64,000 nucleotides of DNA from Russula earlei (GCA_025769875.1 JAGFNK010000207.1:22010-86009), one strand, 5' to 3'; positions 1-10,470 are shown, numbered from the stretch's first letter. Numbers and translations: made by a program. The notes: generated by a model from the letters alone, not told the origin.

Positions 1-832
1 TAGATGTTGACATAACTACGACCGCTCCCTCCATTCCACTTGATTCCTTGGTTTCGGAATAGTTCTTTTTTATTCAAAATTTCATGTTGAGGCGAGCATG
101 GTTGGCTGGATCTTCGCTGCCGCAAGGTGAATAGGAAGTAAGAGATGAGGACTTCTAGTTCTGTTCAACATGGACACCACCTCGCCTAAGCCAGAAAAAA
201 AAAAGGATGAAATCGCGTGCATCGTCCGCCGCTACCTCTCCCATGGGGTGACCACCACACTGCACGTGGTAGGATATGAACGTCGTCCGTTCCGTTCATT
301 GTAGAAAGTGTAGAGCGCAAATCGGAACGAAATACATGAGTTCAGAGGCAGGCGGCCGCCAGAGACTCCGATTGTTGGCCCCATCCCTTTTCTCTGCGGC
401 TCCTGGCGTTACCATTCTCAGTGATAAGCTAATGCTAGCGCTGTCCGTGCTGGGTGATATGTGCGTTGCTCACGAGGCCAACTGCGGTGTAAACCTATGT
501 CCAGGGCAGGGTATGGGCGACTAGCGCACTTACCAAGAGTGCCACTGCTCTGCTGGGCTCGTGGGTATTCCAGACGATCACCTTGCCCCCGGACGCTACA
601 TCCTAACTGATGAGTTTTCGCATGTACGTCGAGCAAGTGTCACCATGCCTGAAGTCACTAATCTCACTTAGTCGTGTCCGGCGACTCCGTTATCAAGTCT
701 CCTTATTACTCAATGGCTTCGTCCAGTCATTATTGGTTTCCACACCCCGCTCCTCGACTTTGATCGGTGGTCCCTCCCAAGTAGCAAGTCCTTGTGAACA
801 TCGCCAGCGTGTGTCTTTATTGCTCGTTGTCC
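1..832. other. Leading region without a recognised gene
   Basis: I see no convincing gene, RNA or repeat here. The open frames are short and overlap on both strands without a recognisable motif. The last part is presumably the 5' flank of the F-box gene that begins near 833. Confidence 0.5.
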
Positions 833-2217
833 ATGACGACCACTGACCAGTCGATTTTAGACCGGGTGGGAATCAACACGCTCCCCGATGATGTTCTCGT
901 GGAAATATTCCATTTCTATGTGAATAGCCGGCCCATACGGACAAACGGATGGCATACACTGGTCCATGTATGTCAAAGATGGCGATGTGCCGTGTTTTCA
1001 TCGCCAATTCGCTTGAGCCTGCGACTTGAGTACACAGGAATAAGACCGATGTCTGAGATGCTGGACGTCTGGCCAGTTTTGCCGGTGGTGATAAGCCACG
1101 GTGTATTCTCGTCGAAATCCTGGGAAAACATAGTCGATGCCCTCGAGTCGGAGCATCGCCATCACATATGTCAAATCCGTTTATTTCACATTCCAACATC
1201 ACATTGGGAAAGATTCGTGGCGGCGACGCAGAAATCATTGCCGGAGCTGACATCTCTGCTGTTTTGGGTACAAGACAGCACTGCGACGTTCCTTCCCGAT
1301 TCGTTCCTGGGCGGATCCGCCCCACTTGTACGATATCTTTCGTTGAGCATTTCTAGGAATCCCTAAACTACTTTTGTCTGCCAATCAACTTGTCGTTCTT
1401 CGCCTTTTCAATATTCCCGATTCCGGTTACATCCCCCCCCCAGGATTTGGTCACCGCCCTGTCGGTCATGTCCAGACTTGAAACCTTTTACCTTGAATTC
1501 CAATCACCTCGATATCCGGCAAGTCGACCTCCACCTCCGCTCACACGCTCTGTTCTCCCCGCTCTCACTTTTCTCGTGTTCTGCGGCGTTCACGAGTACT
1601 TGGAGGCCTCACTGGCCCAAGTCGAGGCTCCTCTTATCAACAAACACCACATAGTATTCTTCATGGACCTCGACTTTGTCCTCCCACATCTCCACCGGTT
1701 CATCGATCACGCAGAATGGTTCAAGACATCATCTGACAGAGCAATTGTGCGCACTTCCGCTCGTGCAATCCAACTTTCCATTTTCAGAGGCACAAATCGG
1801 TTTCCGGAGTTCTCGTTGGAAATCAGGTGCAGAGAGTTGGATTGGCAGCTTGCATTGCTGGCCCAGGTCTGCAGCCCATCCTTTCCCCTTCTCTCCAGAC
1901 TCGTTCAGCTCGACATCACGGACGGTGCTCCTCAATCACACTGGAAAGATGACATGGAAATCACACAATGGCTGGAACTCCTCGCCCCGTTTACTGCTGT
2001 GAAAGATCTGCGCTTATCCCATCAAGCCGCACGACATATCTGCCAAGCGCTGGAAGAGCTCGCGGAAGAAGAAAGAGTCACAGAAGTCTTGCCCGCTCTA
2101 CATAACATCTTCTTGAGCGACCTCCAGTTATCGGAATCCGTTCCAATATATATGGAGGGATTCGTCGCCAGGCGAACACTTTCTGATCACCCTGTGGCTG
2201 TCCGTCGTTGGGGATAG
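833..2217 (+). pseudogene. F-box protein, frameshifted copy
   Basis: This is a copy of the F-box/leucine-rich-repeat-like family that is highly expanded in Agaricomycetes; such proteins would act as substrate adaptors of SCF ubiquitin ligases. The ATG at 833 is chosen because the F-box begins about 16 residues later (LPDDVLVEIF), followed by a typical WHTLVHVCQRWR segment. The reading frame is open to 1366, then changes near 1340 to a frame reading the family-typical PKLLLSANQLVVLRLFNIP. It changes again in a nine-C tract at 1433-1441 into the frame that runs to 2217 (SRLETFYLEFQSP). Without the two single-base shifts the protein would be about 460 residues, normal for the family. An intron from GT at 1327 to AG at 1443 would also rejoin the frame but would delete a conserved segment, so I prefer decay or sequencing error in the homopolymer. 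Confidence 0.75.
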
Positions 2218-2245
2218 GACCTAGGCAGGATTGATGAGTTCTTTA

Positions 2246-2360
2246 GGCCCCTTTTACCAACCAAGAATTCTTGAATCTTGAACTTGAACTTGGATTTTGG
2301 GATTTTCCGGGAGTGACAGGAATGACAGGTGTGATGTAAGTGACATAATAAACTAATATG
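2246..2360 (+). repeat. Left terminal inverted repeat
   Basis: This is about 115 bp and matches the reverse complement of 4385-4500 with a few substitutions. It includes internal short repeats of the type GTGACAGG. The outermost bases are GGCCCC. Confidence 0.8.
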
Positions 2361-2774
2361 AGTCCATTTCAAATATGAGTTATTTTCCAGTGTGATTTTT
2401 TTGAATTCGCTTTTGTATACCGCTTTATAAACTAAGTACATGGGCGGTCCCTGGGTACCTAAGAGCTAGCTTATCACGCACTGTGCCCAGCCCAAAACAC
2501 TAAAAGTAACCTATGACTTCCTACCGTTCTGCATATATAGGGATAGGGGAGCAGGTTTCGTGCTCGAATGAGAAGGACAAAAAAAGGGGGCCAGAGCATG
2601 GGGAACCAGCTCAGGTCGAAGGTGCAGGGGATTGGAGTTGTACGTGGGGGCGGCAAAAACACGAGCGAAAACACACGATCAAAAAGCCTATTGTCCAGTG
2701 TAGTTAGGGGGTGGAGCATTGCTCACGCATTGTGTGGGAGGGTTTGACTGTGTCTCCAGCACAGATGCATGTGT

Positions 2775-4013
2775 CTAGAGCATGGGGGCAGTTGGTGTTC
2801 TGCTGAAGGGCGCGAAGGCCAGTCCGGTGAAGGATGTTGGGGCAGGGGGAGTGGGGCTGGGCGAGAAGTTGGCAGCGCTTGGGGTGGGAGTGGCGCCAAT
2901 TGGGTTGAGGGTTGGACATTTCAGGGTGGGGTGTTTCTTGTTGATGTTCTTTGGTGGGTTGCTTCTCCAGCGCTTTAGGGTTACCACATGCCCAAGCATG
3001 TGTAGGGTGCGTAAGCGAAGGAGTGCCTGGGCCTTTGTGCCATCTGGGTCTTCAAAGGAGACTGAGAGGGAGGAGTGCACGCCTGGGGCATAAGTTGATG
3101 GGGGCCTAACCCATGAAGGGGGTTGGGTAATGGTGAGGGTGACGTAGGTGGGGTTCTCAGCCAGGAGTGCTTGGTGGCACTCCTGTGGGGTGTATGCTTC
3201 TCTTGTGTTAGTTTTGCCAGTTGGGGCAGCGTTTATTGTAAGTTTGGACCATTTGACATTTGGTCGCACTGGTGGGGGTTCTTGGGGTGCAGAGATGGAG
3301 TTGACTGAGAGGGAGGCTTGCAGGGCCTCGGAGATTGCGGGGAGGGAGGTCATGAGGTTGTGTGCCGTGGTATTCGGACCACCCCAAATCACTAGGTTAC
3401 CCTTTTGTGTCCACCTTGCGGCAGACACGTGGACTTGGTTGTTGTTGGTTGAACGTAAGGCAGAGTTGATGGTGGCGCATATGTCCGTGGGGTTAGGGCG
3501 GAGGGAGGCCGGCCAGGTGTAAGCAGATGTCTTCATGACCGCACTAGGGCGGGGGGGAAGGGAGGCCTTGGCTGCGTATGTGGGAGTGGTGTTAGAGGCT
3601 GGGGTCAATGGGACTTTGGCCTTGGCGGGTGTTGTGGTGTTTTTGGGCAGGGCTTTGATTTCCTTTCTCACGTCGACTGAAGCCTGAGTGAGATTGATAA
3701 GTGTGGTCTCCAGGCTGGTGAGGCGGTTCTGGAGTGAGTTAAGTTCTCTGGTAGGGGCAGTGGATTGTGGGTGGTGCCCTAAGGGGAGGGCAGTGACTAG
3801 AGTATCATTCAGGAAGAGCTTCAGGAGGTGTGCAGAGGCCTTCATTGACTTGTCCGGATGGGTGAGTTTAGAGGGATGCAGATGCTTTAGATAGGCATGG
3901 GCGAGCCCAAGTATACTAGCCAAAGAGTCATGGTTGGGGGGTAGTAGGTTTCGGAGTTGTTCCCCAGGGAAGGGGAGAAAGGCTGGGAGAGGGATTGTTT
4001 GCCTGGTGGGCAT
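2775..4013 (-). CDS. LINE ORF1-like (gag-like) protein inside the TIR element
   Basis: The frame is 412 residues from an ATG at 4013 and uninterrupted. The N-terminal third is helical with a coiled-coil-like stretch near residues 90-120. The middle is rich in Pro, Thr and Ala. Residues about 170-340 resemble the conserved domain of ORF1 proteins from basidiomycete Tad/jockey-type LINEs (for example VKWSKLTINAAPTGK and SLSVSFEDPDGTKAQALL). The usual C-terminal CCHC zinc knuckle is missing; the end is a Pro/Thr-rich tail. No LINE ORF2 follows within the element. ORF1 proteins normally bind their own RNA; here a non-autonomous TIR element has probably captured the gene. An intact frame suggests youth or selection. 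Confidence 0.6.
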   Translation of the reverse strand: MPTRQTIPLPAFLPFPGEQLRNLLPPNHDSLASILGLAHAYLKHLHPSKLTHPDKSMKASAHLLKLFLNDTLVTALPLGHHPQSTAPTRELNSLQNRLTSLETTLINLTQASVDVRKEIKALPKNTTTPAKAKVPLTPASNTTPTYAAKASLPPRPSAVMKTSAYTWPASLRPNPTDICATINSALRSTNNNQVHVSAARWTQKGNLVIWGGPNTTAHNLMTSLPAISEALQASLSVNSISAPQEPPPVRPNVKWSKLTINAAPTGKTNTREAYTPQECHQALLAENPTYVTLTITQPPSWVRPPSTYAPGVHSSLSVSFEDPDGTKAQALLRLRTLHMLGHVVTLKRWRSNPPKNINKKHPTLKCPTLNPIGATPTPSAANFSPSPTPPAPTSFTGLAFAPFSRTPTAPML

Positions 4014-4023
4014 GATGGTGGTA

Positions 4024-4080
4024 TGAAGTTAAGAAGCTGGTGTGAAGTTAAGAAGCTGGTGTGAAGTTAAGAAGCTGGTG
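4024..4080. repeat. 19-bp tandem repeat, three copies
   Basis: Three exact copies of TGAAGTTAAGAAGCTGGTG lie just upstream of the minus-strand ORF1-like start codon, so they would be in its 5' leader. Confidence 0.9.
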
Positions 4081-4384
4081 TTCCAGTGTGATTTGCCAGG
4101 TTTACATGTGATATGTAAAATATTTTTTCTAACCCTTCCTTCCACTCCTTCCAAGTGGAATATTGCAAGCATGTCATAAGGCAGAATATGTGTCACCAAT
4201 GTGTGGGTGCACATCTTTGTGCAAATTTTGTATGTGCAGCTCTGGTGAAAATGGGGCTGCAAGCACCCAGATGTTGAGCTCGAGTACTAGTTGGACTGCT
4301 CGACTCCAAGTTTGATGCTGACACATCATGTGTAACCCCAAATATGTGAATATGCAAATGACAACAAAAAAAATTGCATATTAA

Positions 4385-4500
4385 TTTATTATATACATCA
4401 TATCACTTACATCACTCCTGTCACTCCTGTCACTCCTGGAAAATCCCGAAATCCAAGTTCAAGTTCAAGATTCAAGAATTCTCGGTTGGTAAAAGGGGCC
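4385..4500 (-). repeat. Right terminal inverted repeat
   Basis: This is the partner of 2246-2360. It ends in GGGGCC directly before the TTA target duplication at 4501-4503. Confidence 0.8.
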
Positions 4501-4559
4501 TTATTATGCACCCCATCTAATCAGTACCTGACACCATTTACCTCCTGTGCAATTGTCGT

Positions 4560-4810
4560 TATTTGGCGCATGGCCCCGATGAAGAGCGAAGAGGGCAAGG
4601 GGAGATGCACGCACTGCAAAGTGGGCGACGGTGCGAGACGCAAGCTCGTATGCGTTATGCGAGAGGTATCGAGAACAGGAAGCCGGTAGTTTAGTACCCC
4701 GCGACGCAACATGCGTTTTACCGTATACATGGCAATGCAGTTCGTAACTCGGTGAAATTCACAAAAGGGCTATGCAAAGATACTTTGGATCAGAAGGGGA
4801 GTCAGGAGGG
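4560..4810 (+). repeat. Dispersed direct repeat, left copy
   Basis: About 230 bp are recognisably similar, in the same orientation, to 11578-11805. Shared landmarks are GATGAAGAGCGAAGA, a GGGCGACCATGCGAGACGC-like stretch, TTATGCG(A/G)GAGGT and TCGAGAACAGGA. The copies are diverged and bracket the host-like island that contains the small spliced genes. Reading the minus strand gives partly conserved frames in both, so a decayed coding origin is possible. Confidence 0.6.
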
Positions 4811-5735
4811 TCTCTGTTTAAAAGAAAAGGTCCATGAGCCCACCCGGGCCTCTTCACAGACCGCACCGTCCTCAACGGATGAACAAGCCCCCTTCCGTGC
4901 TATACACAATGCCAACGACACAATTGAGGGTCGTGAACGTTTAAAGATGCTCCGCATGCGGCCAGCACGGCCCAGCAGTCAACGAGCAGAGCAGAGTCTT
5001 CCCAGCGTTCGGCACGCCGACACGATCACGCTTTCCGGGAGCGTGCCGGTGACCGACGCCTTCGTGGGGCTGATCACGACGATGCCAACATCCGCAAATG
5101 GCTTGACTTACCACATCGACTTGGACGGTGTTAAACAAGGCAAGTTAGCCTATTTCCCGGTCCACGGAACAGGAAAAACGAATGACAGGTAAATCACGTG
5201 CTTAGGACTTAAGCATTTTATTTCTCTTTTGATCTAGCCATTGTCCACATGATGGGATGTGTAACATTGCATAGTACCGGAGTAGGAGTTGAACAAAAAG
5301 AGGGGGCCGTGCAATACTCGTCTGGAGCTCGGAGTCAAGCGGTCAGGTTAATCGTTTACGCGAATGGAGCAGTGTCGCACCGTAGACGCGTCGGAGCTGA
5401 CGCACCAGTTTTACAGTTCATTCTCTCTTCGTTAGCGGACGGACTTGTGTCATACCGATAAACCATTGGACACAGTACGCGGACTGCAGGGCCTTTGTTG
5501 GGAGGCACAGGAAACAAGTTAGGGCGGTTGTGGAAGAAAAGTCGGACACATACGAGAATACTTCTCCTGTTCCCCAGGCTCCGGGATTCGTCCTTGCTGC
5601 GGGTTGGGGAAGGGGGAGATGGTCAAAAGGGTTCACGGTAAAACGCCACATGTAAAGGTGCGTCGTGGGTCTTTTCGCTTCGCCCAGGTTGGTTATCACC
5701 TACCAGAGTCTGACTGCCAGTGATTGAGCATCGGG
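4752..5735 (+). CDS. Possible split gene, exon chain unresolved
   Basis: I do not recognise a family. The frame 4752-5189 codes for a hydrophilic segment ending in PVHGTGKTND and then meets a good 5' splice site (GTAAAT at 5190) with a pyrimidine-rich 3' site at 5237. A second open stretch includes NHWTQYADCRAFVGRHRKQ around 5460-5636. It is preceded by a CTGAC branch point and TTTTACAG, and followed by an intron-like GTAAAA...CCCAG before a short last exon that ends in a TGA near 5735. The phases of the first and middle exons do not join cleanly, no good ATG is visible at the 5' end, and the beginning overlaps the dispersed repeat. It may be two genes or a decayed one. Confidence 0.28.
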
Positions 5736-6494
5736 GAAGGGGATGTGCTCCTGTCGATCCAAAGTCGGAAAGGTTATGGCACTCGGGCGGAGATTGTGAA
5801 CCAGGAGGGTGAAAAAAAAAGCCGATATTTCACGAATTTGTAGGGAGAGACGCCAAAGGATCCTTGTAGAATTTAGGGACGAGTGGCTAAGAGGGAATTT
5901 GGAAGGGGGACGGGAAAGAGAGTTAAGCAGACGTGGGGCCTTTCGCTTCCTGGCGGTTTGACGACGGAAGTGAATGATGGGAGAAAAAGCTCATGCGAAC
6001 AAGCGGTTAAAGAGGTTGAGGAGGGGCAGACGTATAAATCTGATCGCGTAGAAGTTGGGGAAATGTCCTAAGTTACAGGGAGTCAAACAGACAGTAAATA
6101 TTATGGTAGAGCTTGTGCTTGTATTTGTGGTAGGGGGTTGGGCAGCCGGGGGACATCCTTGCTACGCTGGTAAAAACAAGAGAGGGGGGAAGGCGGGGAA
6201 TGTGTGAGGAGTACAGGGACACTGGAAAGAACGTCTTTGATCTACAGGATTTGGAGGACACTTGGAGGATGATGAGAAATCGAAGGGGGGCAAAAATAAA
6301 AATATGATCGTTGAGAATAAACGGGACAGTGAACAGAAATTGAGAGCCCCTAGTGCGGCTCACGAGATGAGCGGAGCGGGGGACCAAATTGGAAGACGGG
6401 GACAACCACAACCGGTCAGAATCCGCCTGGCCGTGTTGACCTTGTCATCTTGTCCCTTGCACCTTGTTGCTCTCCCTTGCCTTGTTCAAGTCAC
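5736..6494. other. Region without a supported gene
   Basis: Short overlapping frames occur on both strands. None has a recognisable motif or a clear exon chain. The region is rich in G-runs and contains no obvious repeat. Confidence 0.4.
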
Positions 6495-6962
6495 TCACCT
6501 GTCGTTCTTGTCATTCAGTGCATCGCTGACGCCACTCTTGTACTCCCTCCATGTAGTCCCTTCAATATCGAGACGATCTCGAAGCGCTTTCGAGTGCGGC
6601 ATAGACCCCGTCAAGTTTGTCGCTAAATAGCGGTGCAATTTTTCCTCAATAGTTTCTTCGCGTTGGGGAAAGTCTCCTGAACATATTGCGTAGCCAAGTC
6701 AGCCCCTCAATAATTCAAGATTCTTGTCGTTGAGCCGGATGGCCAGCACCTTGACGGCAGTACCGAGCGCACAATAGCCAAGTAAAGCGACTTCTCTCGA
6801 TTTCTTGCGACTTGCTACGGTTTTCAAATCACACCGGATTATTCTCTTGATCACTCTGACTTGTTCTTGCGCTCCGGACGACCAATTGAACGTCCTGTTC
6901 GCGGAGCAAGTGACTTGATCAGTCCAGAGAGCTCTTGCACGCTCAGGTCTCAGTCCAGTCAC
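6495..6962 (-). CDS. Possible two-exon hypothetical gene
   Basis: On the minus strand one frame runs from an ATG at 6962 through a basic segment (VIKRIIRCDLKTVASRKKS) to a TGA at 6699-6701, then continues in the same frame with a strongly hydrophilic stretch (FPQREETIEEKLHRYLAT) to a stop at 6495. The TGA lies in an intron-like segment with a CTGAC branch point and TGTTCAG acceptor just before the GAGACTTTCCC exon. The donor is ambiguous (GTACTG or GTGCTG). I do not recognise a family. The second exon has the composition of real coding sequence; the first is less sure. Confidence 0.28.
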
Positions 6963-7275
6963 AGAAGCAAGCCGTTTCTGTCTTGAGTGCTTTCATGCAC
7001 AAATTTCGATCACCACTTGAAGGTATCTTGCTCATTGTCGATCGTTCACGGCGTGCGGTCCTTGTCACGATGTCACGTAGTTACGTGACATCCGCTTATA
7101 GGCACGTGTCTGCCATCCAGGCCCCGCCCGGCGACCGGCGCTTGTACGCGCCAAGTGTTGCGGACGGACGGGAAACATGGATGACCGAGCGATCAATAGA
7201 CAGCGCAACCAACAGGTACATACTCCCAGATCACAGCTATAGCATTCCTATTGTCACGACCATCGCGACGCAAGA

Positions 7276-7536
7276 TCAAATTGACATGTAACGATAACTC
7301 GCCTGTTTCAGCTGTTCTGGTATAGAGGCCAGCGGCGGAAATACGTGTGCATAGTCTTCGCTAAGTTGTTTGAATTTTTTGACGGAAGCAAAAAAAGGAT
7401 CGGCGCTAACCCAGTACCAATCTCTCGTTAGGGACGCGAGTGGGGAAAGCACCAGAGACCAGCACATAGGAAAGCTGGAGGGACATTCTTGCCGAGGATG
7501 CCAACAGTGAGCGATGATAGATGAGTCTGGGGCCAA
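7276..7536 (-). CDS. Possible small hypothetical gene
   Basis: The minus-strand frame ends with a hydrophilic stretch (FFASVKKFKQLSEDYAHVF) that looks coding. The upstream part may include an intron ending at GGGTTAG with a CCTAAC branch point. There is no motif and no clear start, so this may be a fragment. Confidence 0.2.
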   Translation of the reverse strand: MAPDSSIIAHCWHPRQECPSSFPMCWSLVLSPLASLTRDWYWVSADPFFASVKKFKQLSEDYAHVFPPLASIPEQLKQASYRYMSI

Positions 7537-7657
7537 AGGAGTGGGTGCGCGAAGAGAAAAGGTTCAAGAATCTAGGCTGGCGCCAGTTGATGGCTCGCTC
7601 AGTACTGTATGTCGCGGGTTTGGTTGTCCATTCATTCCTCGAAACACCGCGTCACCA

Positions 7658-7663
7658 TATAAA
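7658..7663 (+). promoter_or_regulatory. TATA box of the four-exon gene
   Basis: TATAAA lies 87 nt upstream of the ATG at 7745. The leader between them is pyrimidine-rich (CTTCGTCCTTCTC), as is common in fungal core promoters. Confidence 0.5.
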
Positions 7664-7744
7664 TGCTCCAAATTCTTCGTAATTCCCCGTCACACTCATC
7701 TTGTCTCCCTGCCACATCTTCGTCCTTCTCTTTCGAGCTGAAGG

Positions 7745-8335
7745 ATGTCTCAGGTAAATCAGGAAAACTGCAAAGAGATGGTTTTCAGGGAGAAGTCGGT
7801 CCAAAAACAAGATGAAGATTACGATCTCTTCCTCTTTTGGCCCTCATTGGGCAATCGAGACATTTCTCTCTACGGGGTACGACAATAACTTTCCTCCTTG
7901 AAGTTGGCCACTGACAATATTTATTCCACAGCCTATCTCGCTTTGTTACTCTTACAACTACTCCGGATCGGATTCGAGGCCCCATGTATGCTCTGTTCTT
8001 GAATGACGCTCCGAGCAATGATGTTTACCTCTTCAGTCTCCGATAACATTTGCTCCCGTAATAAATCACTGGTCTCCTCCTCAACCAGAGGTATCAGTGA
8101 ATCTCGGCCCCGAGCCTCCATGCAAACTTGAGGCTGGAACTCAGGTGCCGGGGGGGACGGCATCAGCAAAATATAGCACCCTTTTCCGGCTGGGTTTGTT
8201 CTTTACTGTACGTTCTTGTTTATTCATCAGGTTCTTCCACTAATCCGACGCGATCTTACACCACAGGGAATGGCCCACCGATTGGACCGTGCGATTGACG
8301 GGGTTAAAATTAAACTTCGCAAGCCGAAGTCGTGA
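7745..8335 (+). CDS. Four-exon hypothetical protein, about 141 residues
   Basis: The gene appears only after splicing. Exons are 7745-7876 (44 codons), 7932-7985 (18), 8037-8207 (57) and 8267-8335 (22 plus stop). All three introns are phase 0 and 51-59 nt. Their borders are GTACGA/CCACAG with a CTGAC branch, GTATGC/CTTCAG, and GTACGT/CCACAG with a CTAAT branch. The joined frame has no stop. The protein starts MSQVNQENCKEMVF, is acidic then Pro-rich in the middle (NHWSPPQPEVSV), and ends in a basic tail (VKIKLRKPKS). There is no signal peptide, membrane segment or recognised domain. A TATA box sits 87 nt upstream. Function is unknown; the consistent phases make a real gene likely but not certain. 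Confidence 0.5.
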
Positions 8336-9585
8336 AGGCTGTGACAATGCACACCAAATCAAACGTTATGTTGTTCTCGACCAATTCTATTCTCGCTCGC
8401 CTTCTTGCAGTCCGTCTTGTGCCTGGAGAACATCAACTTCAATATAAAATGAGAATGTTCGAGATTCATTCAATTAGACAGAGTACGAGACCAAGCTGAA
8501 GCTCTGGTTTCTTAGCCACTTCTTTTTCTCTATTTGAGTCCTACGTAAGGACAGAACTCGCATTGTGGCTGCGGCTCGGCACGTGTTTGCTCTTGCTATA
8601 TATTTGCCTACTTGCTTTTACGTCACTGTATATATAATAGATGTTTTCTCAATTCTAGGCAGCTCCGGACTACTATCGCCATTACGCACCGTGTATTGCC
8701 ATTCGCTGAAAACGTCTTGCTCCGCTGTTACCCAGGCTGCGAACATGAACCATTCGAGTCGCAACAGGAGAAAAAAAGAGGCAAACAGGTATGGGGACAA
8801 TCAACCAGTCCGATTGCCTCCCGATAAAGCGAAGAGTTGGGGTTGAGTGGATCGCCGCGACAACAGAAAGTAAGATATGAGGACGAGTTCCGACTCCGGC
8901 ACCAAAATGCCCATATGGACCGGGCCACTCGCCCAATCGCGCCAGCAGAGTCAAAGAAAAGTAAAAGAACCCCACGTACGGGTCTTGACCCACGCACGCA
9001 CACATATTCCCACCACAAGCTAGCCGGATCACTCGATTATATTTTGATGCCCAGACTTCACCGAAGAATATGACGAGGAATTGAGGTGTAGACGTGAATT
9101 CAGATCGTGTGGCGTCTGATGGGATAGACACGCTGTACAGGTGCTCTCGGCAGCTCGACGCATCTGGAAGCCTTCTCAGTCCTGTCGAATTGAGATGAGG
9201 CTCGAGCTAGCCCGTGACAGGCGCATCACGTGCACAAATAGAACGCGAGTCGCTGTGTGGACGTGAACGCAACCTTGGTTCGAACCATCATCCGCAATCG
9301 CCTAACTGCAGGCAAATTTTTGAGATGATAGCCTCTCAGGCCAAAGTATTGCCTCTGGCACTCAAGGCGTTGTGGAATCAATAACCGGTCGTATGACCCA
9401 TGACTCGGAACTTGACCTCTTCTGGTATCATGGGGGGATGACGATCGAAGTGCGTATTGTTTTTTCCACCTATCTATCGGATCAACTCGTAGTATATCCT
9501 TTATCTAGCACAAGAGTGTAACTGAGATTAAGAAGCGTCCATCGATGTGACACATCAATGAATCGACACCACAAAGATGAAAACC
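8336..9585. other. Region without a supported gene
   Basis: Frames of 78-149 residues occur on both strands between 8565 and 9131, overlap each other and have no recognisable motif. A splice-acceptor-like TTCTCAATTCTAG lies near 8657 on the plus strand, but I could not build an exon chain. Nothing clear is seen from 9132 to 9585. Confidence 0.35.
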
Positions 9586-10470
9586 TCACCCCCGCGGTAC
9601 AAAGAGCCAGGCAAGCGACTTCACGTCTCTACCTCGCCGACTTGCGGATGTATCCCGTCGTTTACCGTGCACCAACGTCTTGCAATGTCGCTGCAGGGTG
9701 CAGCGGTCCGAAAATGGTATTCCTCCACAGCCCATGCACTTCCACACGCCATCTTCACACTTCATCAACCTCTTCCACCTCTCCTCGTCAGTTTCCCCTT
9801 CATCATGGAGATCTTCTATCATCCCCGTTCCTCCCTCCATCCGAGACTGGCTATGCTCAAGGGATCCGGCGGTTGACTCGATCGGCCCCTGTGGGAAAGT
9901 ATGGGAAACTCCTTGCCGTGGTTCCACAAGAGCATTCATCCCGAGTTTGCAGTGACCAAGCTTGGATTCCTGTTTCGTTCTTCGTGGGGTCCTTCGGACT
10001 GGCAACGCTTGGGTCTCAACTCTCCGAGCTGCCCCCCTGTCCCCAGTCTTGACATCCTGATCGGTCATCCTTCTTTTCCTCGGCCGCCTTGCATTTAGTT
10101 CATCCTTGGCATTCGGACCTTCGTGTTTGACCATCCAACCTGAATCTCGTCTCTTTTCAAGGCCATAGTTTGCCTCCATCTGCCACTGCTCTCGAAGCGC
10201 CAGACCTTCTCTTATAATGTTTCCTGGGTCATCGTCTAACCAACCTTGCAGGGCAGGAGGGTATTCGCTATCCATTGCATCGGCTGGCGAAAGGGCCATG
10301 GGTGAAACAGTCTCAGTGCTAGGAGGCGAGGGGGGAGAGGGGGGGGTTAGGGTCGATGGATGGTTGAAGCTGTGTCCTTTGTCGTTCGGAAGCGTCGCAG
10401 GCCATGTCGTGCCCGCTGGTGCTACCGGCCAACCGAAGACCTTGAACCCAACATAAACCGGAGGAATCAT
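9586..10470 (-). CDS. C2H2-type zinc-finger protein
   Basis: The frame is 294 residues from an ATG at 10470, with an in-frame stop immediately upstream. The N-terminal part is Pro/Ser-rich (TLTPPSPPSPPSTET). The middle is basic (ARRPRKRRM near residue 127, a possible nuclear localisation signal). The C-terminal part holds a single finger of form C-x2-C-x13-H-x5-H (CMGCGGIPFSDRCTLQRHCK followed by a His), preceded by an acidic DEGETDEERWKRL stretch. Single-finger proteins of this layout are usually nucleic-acid-binding nuclear proteins in fungi; the target is unknown. The two-exon gene 97 bp upstream is on the same strand and could be 5' exons of this gene. Confidence 0.6.
   Translation of the reverse strand: MIPPVYVGFKVFGWPVAPAGTTWPATLPNDKGHSFNHPSTLTPPSPPSPPSTETVSPMALSPADAMDSEYPPALQGWLDDDPGNIIREGLALREQWQMEANYGLEKRRDSGWMVKHEGPNAKDELNARRPRKRRMTDQDVKTGDRGAARRVETQALPVRRTPRRTKQESKLGHCKLGMNALVEPRQGVSHTFPQGPIESTAGSLEHSQSRMEGGTGMIEDLHDEGETDEERWKRLMKCEDGVWKCMGCGGIPFSDRCTLQRHCKTLVHGKRRDTSASRRGRDVKSLAWLFVPRG

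Larger units (their letters stand above)
2246..4500. mobile_element. TIR element carrying a LINE ORF1-like gene
   Basis: The 2255-bp element is bounded by long terminal inverted repeats that begin GGCCCCTTTTACCAACC and by a TTA trinucleotide on both outer sides (2243-2245 and 4501-4503). A 3-bp TWA duplication is typical of PIF/Harbinger elements, but no DDE transposase or Myb-like protein is present. The only long frame (2775-4013, minus) resembles ORF1 of basidiomycete LINEs. It lies between the F-box pseudogene and a host-like region. The ends and duplication are seen directly; assignment to the Harbinger superfamily is inference. Confidence 0.75.

Noticed and set aside
7060..7095. Hairpin GTCACGTA/TACGTGAC as a terminator or regulatory palindrome
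   Set aside because: Isolated short palindrome with no gene boundary to link it to.
8682..9131. 149-residue minus-strand frame
   Set aside because: Hydrophobic, no motif, and overlapped by an equally good hydrophilic plus-strand frame; no splice or promoter support.
9240..9310. tRNA-like GGTTCGAACC
   Set aside because: The flanking bases do not form a T stem and no acceptor or anticodon arm can be drawn.
9558..10052. 164-residue plus-strand frame
   Set aside because: It is the shadow of the C2H2 gene on the other strand.
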